DNA of 36,306 nucleotides from Chloroflexota bacterium (GTDB taxonomy: Bacteria > Chloroflexota > Anaerolineae > Promineifilales > Promineifilaceae), in NCBI GenBank assembly GCA_020628815.1, contig JAHDEN010000049.1, forward strand, positions 1 through 36,306, given 5' to 3'. The notes below the pieces were generated by a model that was not told where the DNA came from, made no database searches, and saw nothing but the letters and a program-made list of their open reading frames with translations. Numbering within the stretch: the first letter of the stretch is position 1; each line of letters begins with the position of its first letter. This document shows, piece after piece, positions 25,058-32,556 of the stretch. The position numbers were made by a program, and so were the translations under genes.

Positions 25058-26197
25058 ATGCTTTCTGACACCCAGCCTCAAGTTTTCCATGACTTTTTAA
25101 CCAAATTATGCTCCGCCGACTATCTGTTTGGGCTCGCTTGGCGCGGTAGCCCGACTATTCCTGCTGAAAACCAAAGCGGAAGATTTCACTACATCGCTGT
25201 TCTGTCAGATCAGTTTGATATCCAAACCATTCGAGCCGAAATAGCCGCTTTTTGTCTGGAGCAAAACAAAGCAGAAACCGATTCAAGCATCCATGTCATT
25301 CGTCAAAAAAGTGCCGCCCGCTACTTTATGCTCAATCCAGAGTTAGCACAGCGGATAGAGGCACATGGCTGGCAATCCCGATTAGGTTGGCTCGCCATGA
25401 TCCGCTCGGCCGGTGAGCAGCGAACTGAGCGCGCATGGTTCATGCAGCAGCTCATGCAAATTTCGGCCGATTTGTTGGAGCCATCCCCCCAATTTGAGCG
25501 GTTAAACGCCCTTTCGAAACAGCCACCCGTTTCAGCCTTTGCCGGTGGGGTAGAAATTTACGGCCGTCTGCTTGATTCTGTATCAGATCAGGATAGCCCG
25601 ACACAAACAAACCCAACGTCGCCACCGCACAAATTTCCAGCCCCTGTAGCGATTTACCACAACCTAAACCGCATCATTTTAGTAACCAACGAACCTCGCG
25701 AAACGCTACTAATGTGGGGTGCTGAAACCAACAATTCGGACATTAAAAAGCTAAGACAAGATGGTGTGGTCGTTTGCACACCGGAGCAGCTAAACGCTGT
25801 TGCGACCCAATTTGGCAGCCTAGATGTCAAACTTAGACGATACAGACATATGTGGGGAGATCAGCTTTTAGACAGCTCAATTTTTGCGGCAAAAGATTAT
25901 TCACGGAATGCGGCCGAATATAGCAGCAGTTGGGAGCTTGAATGTATCGGCCGACAAATGTTCACCACCCCACCAGACCCAAACCAAGATCGTTTGTTGA
26001 TTCACGACTTTCAAAATCGACTGTTGAACATTCGGCTACAAAATCAAATTCTAAGCGACCTCAAAATTATCCCAAAAAGCTCTCCAGAATTTGATCTGCC
26101 AGATAAAGCCTTGCCGATTCATGAACGTTTAAACACGATCAGCGCTTTGTTTGATTGGTGGGCAAATAATTACTTTGCACAGGCACGGTCAGGTTAA
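25058..26197 (+). CDS. unrecognised 379-residue cytoplasmic protein
   Basis: I do not recognise this family. There is no signal peptide, transmembrane helix, repeat or obvious catalytic motif. The N-terminal ~110 residues (YLFGLAWRG, FHYIAVLSDQFDIQTIRAEI) read as alternating beta/alpha structure. A helical middle (about 118-170) leads to a Ser/Thr/Pro-rich low-complexity linker at about 180-195. A second alpha/beta part (about 198-260; APVAIYHNLNRIILVTNEPRE) is followed by a charged C-terminal helix set (about 280-375) ending DWWANNYFAQARSG. A 'nucleotidyltransferase-like' reading of FGLAWRGS was considered but the usual GSxxxGxxxxxSD pattern is absent. Codon use and CGGCCG content match the neighbours, so it looks resident. 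The next gene begins 10 bp after the stop. Confidence 0.75.
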   Translation: MLSDTQPQVFHDFLTKLCSADYLFGLAWRGSPTIPAENQSGRFHYIAVLSDQFDIQTIRAEIAAFCLEQNKAETDSSIHVIRQKSAARYFMLNPELAQRIEAHGWQSRLGWLAMIRSAGEQRTERAWFMQQLMQISADLLEPSPQFERLNALSKQPPVSAFAGGVEIYGRLLDSVSDQDSPTQTNPTSPPHKFPAPVAIYHNLNRIILVTNEPRETLLMWGAETNNSDIKKLRQDGVVVCTPEQLNAVATQFGSLDVKLRRYRHMWGDQLLDSSIFAAKDYSRNAAEYSSSWELECIGRQMFTTPPDPNQDRLLIHDFQNRLLNIRLQNQILSDLKIIPKSSPEFDLPDKALPIHERLNTISALFDWWANNYFAQARSG

Positions 26198-26207
26198 AAT
26201 CAAGCTT

Positions 26208-27284
26208 ATGTTTAGTCGATTGCTGCGCGGGGCCGCCTTAATTCTCATTCTAGTCGCATTAAAACCTGCACCTGATTTGGTTGTTCTGGGTCCACCTCAA
26301 ACACCATCTAGCACGATGCCGGTCTTAGGCGTGCATACCCGTCTCACCGATGAAGTTGAGGAGTGGAAAATCAAACAATCGCTTGAAATGGTGCGAGAAA
26401 TGGGGGCCACGACGATTGTAGAATTTTTCCCATGGGCCTATTACCAAGGGGAAAGCGGAGGTATCGCTTGGCAGCATCCTGATTTGGTGATGAAGCACGC
26501 CCATGCGCAAGGGCTGCGGGTCATTGCACGGATCGGGCTAACGCCAGAATGGGCCCGGCCGGAAGAAACAACGCTCAATTATCTGGGCCCTGAAAGCTAC
26601 GCTGATTTTGCAGCCTTCACGGCCGAATTTGCCGCTCGGTATGAGGATGAGTTACACGCAATTATTGTGTGGAACGAACCAAACTTGGCCTTTGAATGGG
26701 GGTATCAACCGACAACGGCCGCTGATTATGTCCATCTGCTGGCGCAAACGGCCGCAGCGGTCAGGCAGACCGCACCAGACGTGTTGATTTTAGGTGGCGC
26801 ATTAGCTCCCACTCTCGAACCCGAAGGCTCTCCTTGGGGATTAAATGATCTTATCTATCTAGAGCAAATGTATGCGGCCGGAGCGGCCGATCATCTCGAT
26901 GGGTTGGCCGTACACACCTACGGATTCCAGTTCCCCCCCGAAACACCCCCAGAGCCAGGCCTACTCAACTTCAGGCGATATGAGCTGTATCGCGACATCA
27001 TGCTCGATTACGGCCACGATAGCCCGGTGTACATAACCGAAACCGGCTGGAACGATCATCCCCGCTGGACACGGGCGGTAAGGCCGGGACAGAGGATTGA
27101 CTACACGACAAATGCCATCATTCAGGTTGCGGAGCAAACCCCATGGGTTGAAACGGCCGCGATCTGGATGTTCCGCACTCCTGCCCCGACCAAAAGCTAT
27201 ATGGATGCCTACTCACTCGTCACGCCAGAGTTTATTGAAAAACCGATTTACACTGCGCTTCAGGAGATTGCCAGTGGCGAGTGA
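26208..27284 (+). CDS. exported glycoside hydrolase-like TIM-barrel protein (GH39/GH5-like)
   Basis: 358 residues. ATG 26208 is chosen over an upstream in-frame ATG at 26151 because that one lies inside the previous gene and 26208 opens a clean signal sequence (MFSRLLRGAALILILVALKP). The fold reads as a (beta/alpha)8 barrel: GVHTRLTDEVEEWK, MGATTIVEFFPWAYYQ, VIARIGLTPEWARP, IIVWNEPNLAFEWGYQ with likely acid/base E157, DGLAVHTYGF, and VYITETGWND with likely nucleophile E278. The two glutamates, on strands 4 and 7, follow the clan GH-A rule. Substrate unknown; plant or microbial glycans are plausible. The 3' end overlaps the start of the solute-binding lipoprotein gene by 11 bp, suggesting coupled translation and perhaps a sugar- or amino-sugar-related partnership. 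Confidence 0.82.
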   Translation: MFSRLLRGAALILILVALKPAPDLVVLGPPQTPSSTMPVLGVHTRLTDEVEEWKIKQSLEMVREMGATTIVEFFPWAYYQGESGGIAWQHPDLVMKHAHAQGLRVIARIGLTPEWARPEETTLNYLGPESYADFAAFTAEFAARYEDELHAIIVWNEPNLAFEWGYQPTTAADYVHLLAQTAAAVRQTAPDVLILGGALAPTLEPEGSPWGLNDLIYLEQMYAAGAADHLDGLAVHTYGFQFPPETPPEPGLLNFRRYELYRDIMLDYGHDSPVYITETGWNDHPRWTRAVRPGQRIDYTTNAIIQVAEQTPWVETAAIWMFRTPAPTKSYMDAYSLVTPEFIEKPIYTALQEIASGE

Positions 27285-28089
27285 CAAAGTGATAAGTAGA
27301 AAGTATGAAGTGAGAAGTCCAAAGTGGCGCACCTGCTACTTCATACTTATTACTTCTTTCTTCCTACTTTTTTCCGGCTGCACCAGCCGGTCACAAACGC
27401 TTGACCGCATTCAGGCAGATGGGGTTATACGGGTGGGGCTTGATCCCACATTTCCACCATTTGAAAATGGGGACGGTGGGCTACACGGCATCGATATCGA
27501 TCTGGCAAACGCCATCGGCCGAGAAATGGGAATAGAAGTTGAGTTTGTGCTGTTCGGCTATGATGGGTTGTACGATGCGCTGCTCATTGATCAGTGTGAC
27601 GTTTTGATTTCCGCCTTGATTATTGATGAGACCAAAACAAAAGATTTCGCTTATTCGGAGCCGTACTTTAATGCGGGGCAATTCTTGGTCTTGCACACAG
27701 ACTCGGCCGCTGTTAACTCATTAACCGACTTTGAGGGGAAAACGGTTAGTGTAGAAACCGGATCGGCCGGTCATGTGGCGGCGATCAGCGCCCAAAATCG
27801 GGTGCGCGACCTCCGCATCCAAACTCTGCCAACCCCTGACGACGCGATGTGGACCGTTTTGCAACAAGAAACGGCCGGGGCTTTGGTCGATCAAGTAAAT
27901 GCTAGGCTCTATATTCAGACCCACCCCGGCCTGACTTTAGCGCCAGAACCGATAACCGTAGAACCCTACGCAATTGTTGTGCGTAAAGACGACGATGATT
28001 TGTTAGATGAACTTAATCGGGTTTTAGACCGGTTAACTTCCTCTGGTGAACTTGAGCAAATCGTTGGCCAGTGGATCGGAACCGATTAA
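27274..28089 (+). CDS. family 3 extracellular solute-binding lipoprotein (amino-acid ABC transporter type)
   Basis: 271 residues from GTG 27274, chosen because AGGAG at 27262-27266 precedes it by 7 nt and it keeps the signal peptide. An ATG at 27097 in the same frame lies inside the upstream gene. The basic n-region (to about residue 20), hydrophobic CYFILITSFFLLF and lipobox FSGC with C36 mark a lipoprotein. The mature part is an SBP_bac_3 fold: VIRVGLDPTFPPFENGDGG, GIDIDLANAIGREMGIEVEF, SALIIDETKTKDFAYSEPYF, then VSVETGSAGHVA, VDQVNARLY and a final GQWIG. Such proteins capture polar amino acids for an ABC importer or serve as sensor inputs. No permease or ATPase gene follows, so it is unlinked. 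Its signal peptide is encoded by the heptamer repeat at 27279-27368. Confidence 0.9.
   Translation: MASDKVISRKYEVRSPKWRTCYFILITSFFLLFSGCTSRSQTLDRIQADGVIRVGLDPTFPPFENGDGGLHGIDIDLANAIGREMGIEVEFVLFGYDGLYDALLIDQCDVLISALIIDETKTKDFAYSEPYFNAGQFLVLHTDSAAVNSLTDFEGKTVSVETGSAGHVAAISAQNRVRDLRIQTLPTPDDAMWTVLQQETAGALVDQVNARLYIQTHPGLTLAPEPITVEPYAIVVRKDDDDLLDELNRVLDRLTSSGELEQIVGQWIGTD
27279..27368. repeat. seven-unit heptamer array with inverted heptamer arm, inside coding sequence
   Basis: 27279-27327 is seven 7-bp units with an AGT core at a fixed position in each (consensus NAAGTNN; the first unit is GAGTGAC). The complement ACT recurs with the same 7-bp period at 27338, 27345, 27352 and 27366, with TCT at 27359. 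The longest perfect arm pair is AAGTATGAAGT (27301-27311) with ACTTCATACTT (27338-27348). The rising arm encodes the basic n-region of the solute-binding lipoprotein signal peptide and the falling arm encodes its hydrophobic core. Confidence 0.85.
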
Positions 28090-28146
28090 GACTGAATAGA
28101 AAAAGGCTGACATTAATTTGTTCTGGTACGCAAACGGAACATCAAA

Positions 28147-28152
28147 TATAAT
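28147..28152 (+). promoter_or_regulatory. consensus -10 box ahead of the SPFH gene pair
   Basis: A perfect TATAAT lies in the A+T-rich spacer (28090-28255) between the solute-binding protein gene and the 28256 gene. No good -35 match sits 16-18 bp upstream. It would give a leader of about 95 nt that contains a weak CCCC/GGGG stem near 28223-28240. Confidence 0.4.
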
Positions 28153-28255
28153 CAATTTTAAACGAGGAGCCTGCGGTGATCTAAAGGATTTGAATCACAG
28201 AAAATTCAAAATGATCATCTTATCCCCAGTTACAAAGCGGGGAAGTGAGTAAAAA

Positions 28256-28804
28256 ATGGACGAAACACAAGGGACTGAGCCCATAGGAAAAGAAAATGAC
28301 GAGGGAGTGATGAGTCGTTTAGATCGACTGATACGCAAAATCCCCGGATTCTCTGGATATTTAGACAAAAAAGAACGGCGTGAAGCGGACCGCGAATTAA
28401 GGGAGGCGTTAGCCAGAAAATTAGATCAAGTTCGCTTAGAACTAGGTGGCATATCTGAAACGCTTTCGGCCGACATTGTGTTGGCCATCGATCATGCTGA
28501 GCCGATCGGCCGGGTTGATAACCGCTTAATGGGGCTGATTGGTAAAATCAATGATGCTCCCAGCGGCTATTCAAGTTTCTTTGATGCCAACCAAATTGAT
28601 GAGGCGGACCTAGATCGAGTTTATGTATTTGACAGTGCCATGCTCGCTTATGTAGAAGAGGCAGGCGATCAGATTAAGGCTCTGCAACAAGCGGTTGATG
28701 AGCGAACCCATATCGCTGCAACCATTCGAGAGCTTGATTCTGTTCTTAAAGATGCAAACAGTGAATTTGCAACTCGAAACGAAATTATTAAAGGGATGGC
28801 GTAA
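28256..28804 (+). CDS. unrecognised helical protein, partner of the SPFH protein
   Basis: 182 residues, soluble, predicted almost entirely helical, of no family I can name. A notable segment, RKIPGFSGYLDKKERREAD (27-45), looks like a conserved core: a basic amphipathic turn followed by a charged helix. The rest alternates charged heptads (about 46-75 and 130-175) consistent with coiled coils. An internal ATG at 28310 (MSRLDRL) has GGAG only 2 nt before it, so ATG 28256 is preferred, though its GGGGA is a distant 12 nt upstream. The gene is 45 bp upstream of the SPFH-HTH gene on the same strand and shares its terminator, so the two products probably act together, perhaps with this one as a helical adaptor on an SPFH assembly. 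Confidence 0.8.
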   Translation: MDETQGTEPIGKENDEGVMSRLDRLIRKIPGFSGYLDKKERREADRELREALARKLDQVRLELGGISETLSADIVLAIDHAEPIGRVDNRLMGLIGKINDAPSGYSSFFDANQIDEADLDRVYVFDSAMLAYVEEAGDQIKALQQAVDERTHIAATIRELDSVLKDANSEFATRNEIIKGMA

Positions 28805-28819
28805 CGCCAATCGAGGATT

Positions 28820-28838
28820 AATTAGCTTTTTGCTAATT
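28820..28838 (+). promoter_or_regulatory. U-loop hairpin directly upstream of the SPFH ribosome-binding site
   Basis: AATTAGC (28820-28826) pairs with GCTAATT (28832-28838) around five T residues, and the AGGAG ribosome-binding site (28840-28844) begins 1 nt later, 5 nt before ATG 28850. The stem could tune translation of the second gene in the pair or stabilise the intercistronic region. Confidence 0.45.
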
Positions 28839-28849
28839 CAGGAGTAATT

Positions 28850-29944
28850 ATGGCACGCATATTAGATCGCGTAATGGTGGAAAGATGGCTTCGTGACGAG
28901 GTCGTTCAAAAAGTACCACAAGGCGGACCCGGAGATATTCGTTTGGGATCGCAATGTATTGTGAACCCTGGCGAAGTTGCCCTGTTTGTACGGGGTGGCG
29001 AATCGCTTGGTACATTGAATCAAGGTCGCCACACCTTAACGACAGAAAACCTGCCCCTCTTAGACCGCTTGGTCAAGGGTGTGTTCAGCGGCAAAAATGT
29101 ATTTACGGCCGACGTTTTCTTTGTCAAAACAACCGATATCACCATGAAATGGGGTACGGCTAATCCGATTGTGATCGAGCATGCGGGGCGTGGCCCAGGT
29201 GCCAGCGCAATGGTTGGCAACGGAACATACGTGATGAAAGTGGTTGATCCATGGCGCTTTTTAACCGCCATGGATGCTTTCCGTGACAGCGTGCGCTCGC
29301 CACAGCTTAAAGATCGCCTCGACCCGATGCTGGGCGTGATGATGCAAGACAAGTTGAGCGAGTTAGCTGAGGCGAAAAACCTTGGCCCAGCCCAACTCCA
29401 ATCATTCTCAAAAGATTTAAACGATTTGCTTGTTGGCATGTTACAGGCTGAATTCGATGCGATCGGTCTCTCGCTCGTTGACTTTAATATTCGTATCGCC
29501 CTACACCCCAACTCGTTAGAGGTTGTAACCAAAATGGGTTACGGAACCAGCTACACCCAAATGCAACAGGCAGATGCGTTGCGCGCGGCCGGTGAGTCTG
29601 GCGGCGGTGAAGGGTTAGCCGGTCTGGGTATCGGGGCGATGGGAATGGGATCGTTGCAAAATCAGCAGATGATGCAACAGCAACAACAGCAAATTTTGAA
29701 CCAGCAAGCGGCCCAAATGGCGGCAGCCAGTGCGGGTGCTCAACCTGAATCGGCCGCGGCCGACAGCGGATCAGGGTCTGGCGAAATGCCAGCTGTGATG
29801 ACTCCGGCACAGGCGGCCGAAATTGTTCAGGTGTCAGAAGCGGACATTATGGCCGTGATCGAATCTGGCGAGCTAAAAGCACGCAAAATCGGTTCAGCTT
29901 ATCGGATCAGCAAAGCCAATTTAGAAGCATTTTTAAGCGGCTAA
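28850..29944 (+). CDS. SPFH/band-7 domain protein with C-terminal excisionase-type helix-turn-helix
   Basis: 364 residues, no transmembrane helix. An SPFH/band-7 domain of the YdjI/virion-core-protein-like type spans about 15-235: VPQGGPGDIRLGSQCIVNPG, VALFVRGGESLGTLNQGRHTL, and the late GLSLVDFNIRIALHP. A Gly/Met/Gln-rich low-complexity linker (about 247-312) follows. The last ~48 residues (317-362; MTPAQAAEIVQVSEADIMAV, then KARKIGSAYRISKANLEAFL) form a MerR/excisionase-like winged helix (HTH_17). SPFH proteins oligomerise into membrane-associated rings or filaments. A DNA-binding tail on one is unusual, since YdjI-like relatives more often end in zinc ribbons or other ligand modules. It forms a two-gene unit with the 28256 protein and ends at a strong terminator. 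Confidence 0.88.
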   Translation: MARILDRVMVERWLRDEVVQKVPQGGPGDIRLGSQCIVNPGEVALFVRGGESLGTLNQGRHTLTTENLPLLDRLVKGVFSGKNVFTADVFFVKTTDITMKWGTANPIVIEHAGRGPGASAMVGNGTYVMKVVDPWRFLTAMDAFRDSVRSPQLKDRLDPMLGVMMQDKLSELAEAKNLGPAQLQSFSKDLNDLLVGMLQAEFDAIGLSLVDFNIRIALHPNSLEVVTKMGYGTSYTQMQQADALRAAGESGGGEGLAGLGIGAMGMGSLQNQQMMQQQQQQILNQQAAQMAAASAGAQPESAAADSGSGSGEMPAVMTPAQAAEIVQVSEADIMAVIESGELKARKIGSAYRISKANLEAFLSG

Positions 29945-29964
29945 ACCCCGCTTTTTTAGAGCCT

Positions 29965-30012
29965 AAAGACCAGGCTGGTTTTACCTATACAGAATCAGCC
30001 TGGTCTTTTTTT
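29965..30012 (+). terminator. strong intrinsic terminator after the SPFH gene
   Basis: AAAGACCAGGCTG (29965-29977) pairs perfectly over 13 bp with CAGCCTGGTCTTT (29996-30008), with an 18-nt loop and a seven-T run at 30006-30012. It is a textbook Rho-independent terminator for the SPFH unit. The T run overlaps the first possible TTG start codon (30011) of the following nuclease gene. The loop contains TATACA (29986-29991). Confidence 0.92.
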
Positions 30013-32542
30013 GTACATTTTGAAGTTCAAAGCAGTTCTCTTCATCCTATTCAGCCTCTCTTTTTTGGGAGCCACGCCGGTTCAAACAACTGAATCGCCT
30101 CCAATTTTAATTAGCGAAATCGCCTACGACACCGTTCAAGATGATGAATTTAACGAATGGGTAGAACTTCTGATTGTGTCTGACACCCCAATCGTGGCAG
30201 ATCAGATCAAAGTGGGTGACGAAGAAACGATTGGTGGGGGCGAAGGGATGATGCGGTTCCCGAAAAACACCGTTCTACAGCCTGGAGAGGTGATTGTGAT
30301 CGCTCAGTCGGCCGTTGAGTTCAAAGCCGAACATGGCATTTATCCTCACTTTGAATTCAAAGAATCTACGGCCGATGTGCCTAACATGCGGCCGGTTTCG
30401 CTCTTGGCCAAGGGAGATGTGTTTTTCTCTAACTCTGGGGATGAAGTGATTGTGTTGAGCGACAAGAATAAACCGCTTGATCAGATCAGTTATGGGGACT
30501 CAAACACCCGCTTAGACCCGCCCATTTTGCCAGTGGGTGCCGGGTTCTCACTCGAACGAGTTCCGCCAAACTGTGACACAAACACAGCGGCCGACTTCCG
30601 GCCACAGCGCAACCCCACGCCGTTTTTGGTGCCCGATTTTGAAGAATGCCCCGAGCCAGTCACCACACAAAACACAGATCCTGACCCTGAATTCGAAAAC
30701 AAGGCTGGTGAATCATCGTCTGAGAAAGGGGAAATCGGCAAAATTCAAGGGACAAGTGACGCTGATTCAAAAGTAAATCAAACGGTCCAGTTTGAAGGAA
30801 TTGTGACAGCGGTTACGGCCGATAAAAACGTGAGCGGCATCACGTTTTATACGCTTTTTGTACAAGACAACGGTGACTTAAACGACCTAACTTCAGACGC
30901 GATTCCGGTTTTTACCGGCCGACAATCACCCACTGTACGGCCGGGAGATCGGGTGAAAATCAACGGCCGGGTCACTGAATTTTTTGGGCTGACAGAAATT
31001 GATGACGACGAGTTGACCATCACAAAATTAGGCGAGTCTGAGCCATTGCCCCAACCCATCCAGCTAACGGCACAAACATTGCCAAGCGAAAGTTTAGAGG
31101 GGATGCGAGTCAGCCTGCCGGAAGCAATAGCGGCCGGGCCAACTTTTGAAACAGATGCCGGTTGTGGCTTCTCTGTGATTCCGCTCAACAGTCGTGAATT
31201 GCCGATCATTCGCACATCAATCAACGATTCGACAGACATAATCATCCCGATTTTGCCAAACGATGATCGGGATTGTGACAAACTGCCGGTTGTTAAACGT
31301 GGGGATCAACTGCAGAATCTGCAAGGGGTTTTAACTTGGAACTTTGAGCAGTGGAAATTGGTGCAAGACCCCGCTGTGCCGATTCAGATCACGGCCGGCC
31401 CTCCACTACCGCTCCCTGAGCCGATCTCGCTAAAAGAAAAACAAATCTCGATAGCAACGCTCAATGTCGAAAATCTATTTGATTCGATTGATGATACCGG
31501 GCAAGCGTCAGAGCCAAAATTATCGGCCGCTGAGATTGCTGTGCGGCTCGACAAGTTTTCCCGCCTCATCGGTCATTGGCTCGGCTGCCCGACCCTGATC
31601 GGCATTCAAGAGGTTGAAAAAGAGCATTTACTGCTCCAACTTTCAGAGACGTTAGAACCGGTTTGTGGGTTTAAGTACGGGGTCGCACATCTTGAAAGTT
31701 ATGACGGCCGGGGGATTGATAATGCGCTGCTGTTTGACCCTCGATCAACCCATCTGACCGGCATCCGGCTCCATCAATCCTGTTCGCGCATTACCACCGG
31801 CATTGATCCGCAAGGATTTGCTTGTGAAACGGGGCAAGAGCCGCTGTTTTCCCGGCCGCCGCTCGAAGTGAACCTGATGGTTGAAAACAAACCGCTCACC
31901 GTGTATATCAATCACTTTAAATCAAAACGTGGCGGCGAACGAGAAACGGCACCGCGCAGGCTGGCCCAAGCTGAGTTTCAGGCACAACTTGTGACAGGTA
32001 ATTTGGCTGAGCGATCTGGCCCGATTGTTGTTCTGGGTGATTTTAATGATTTTTCAGATTCTCCGACCCAGAAAAAAATAATCGAAAATGGGAATCTAGA
32101 AAACGCTTTAAAAAGATTGCCGCAGAATGAGCAATACACGTTTAACTTTGGTGGCGCGGGGCAACTGATTGATGGGGTTTTTCTAACGGCCGACCTAGCA
32201 GATCAGCTTGAGCAGGTCAGCATTATGCACCTCAACTCAGATTACCCCGATGCGTTTCAGCTAGATACCAGCGCCGAAGCATTAGACTTCAAATCAACCG
32301 ATCATGATCCGGCCGTTGTTGTGCTTAACTGGAGCGACGTTGAAAGCGGTGCGATTGGCGAAAGCCAAGCGGGAGAGGCGGACCCAATCCAGCAAAGCGG
32401 CCCAGCTAAAAATGACGATCAGATAAGTGATAGTGCAACATTAATAGAACGTATCTTAAACTCTGCTTGGCGATTTTTGATCGTCCCAATTGCCGTATTA
32501 ATCGGAACCGCTGTGTTGATACGCCTTTTTGTCAGGAAATAA
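30011..32542 (+). CDS. membrane-anchored extracellular nuclease: lamin-tail + OB-fold + EEP domains
   Basis: 843 residues from TTG 30011; TTG 30020 is equally possible and there is no ATG before codon 80. Signal peptide LKFKAVLFILFSLSFLGATP (4-23). A lamin-tail domain (about 30-210; ILISEIAYD, FNEWVELLI, GFSLERVPPNCDTN) is followed by an acidic linker, an OB-fold region (about 243-345, with a second related stretch to about 460), and an endonuclease/exonuclease/phosphatase domain (about 475-775). EEP catalytic residues are present: N485 in ATLNVENLF, E534 in IGIQEVE, H635 in YINHFKSKRGG, D677/N679 in VLGDFNDF, and D764/H765 in STDHDP. The tail has one transmembrane helix (about 821-840) ending RLFVRK. 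The layout matches secreted ExeM/NucH-type DNases, which degrade extracellular DNA for nutrients or biofilm turnover. CopC follows 14 bp later. Confidence 0.9.
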   Translation: MYILKFKAVLFILFSLSFLGATPVQTTESPPILISEIAYDTVQDDEFNEWVELLIVSDTPIVADQIKVGDEETIGGGEGMMRFPKNTVLQPGEVIVIAQSAVEFKAEHGIYPHFEFKESTADVPNMRPVSLLAKGDVFFSNSGDEVIVLSDKNKPLDQISYGDSNTRLDPPILPVGAGFSLERVPPNCDTNTAADFRPQRNPTPFLVPDFEECPEPVTTQNTDPDPEFENKAGESSSEKGEIGKIQGTSDADSKVNQTVQFEGIVTAVTADKNVSGITFYTLFVQDNGDLNDLTSDAIPVFTGRQSPTVRPGDRVKINGRVTEFFGLTEIDDDELTITKLGESEPLPQPIQLTAQTLPSESLEGMRVSLPEAIAAGPTFETDAGCGFSVIPLNSRELPIIRTSINDSTDIIIPILPNDDRDCDKLPVVKRGDQLQNLQGVLTWNFEQWKLVQDPAVPIQITAGPPLPLPEPISLKEKQISIATLNVENLFDSIDDTGQASEPKLSAAEIAVRLDKFSRLIGHWLGCPTLIGIQEVEKEHLLLQLSETLEPVCGFKYGVAHLESYDGRGIDNALLFDPRSTHLTGIRLHQSCSRITTGIDPQGFACETGQEPLFSRPPLEVNLMVENKPLTVYINHFKSKRGGERETAPRRLAQAEFQAQLVTGNLAERSGPIVVLGDFNDFSDSPTQKKIIENGNLENALKRLPQNEQYTFNFGGAGQLIDGVFLTADLADQLEQVSIMHLNSDYPDAFQLDTSAEALDFKSTDHDPAVVVLNWSDVESGAIGESQAGEADPIQQSGPAKNDDQISDSATLIERILNSAWRFLIVPIAVLIGTAVLIRLFVRK

Positions 32543-32556
32543 GCAGACTTTTATTG

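Noticed and set aside
27097-27273. N-terminal extension of the solute-binding protein to ATG 27097
   Set aside because: The extension lies in another frame of the glycosidase-like gene, is Arg/Pro-rich and would bury the signal peptide; GTG 27274 has a good ribosome-binding site.
29020-29532. 170-codon minus-strand open frame opposite the SPFH gene
   Set aside because: Complement of a strongly conserved SPFH coding region; no ribosome-binding site or recognisable domain.
29640-29760. CAG/CAA-rich tract in the SPFH gene as a microsatellite or mobile remnant
   Set aside because: It encodes a Gln/Met linker with mixed codons and irregular spacing, typical of a low-complexity protein linker.
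32467-32556. CopC start at ATG 32467
   Set aside because: It would overlap the nuclease gene by 76 bp and put 30 polar residues ahead of the signal peptide; ATG 32557 gives a normal export signal.
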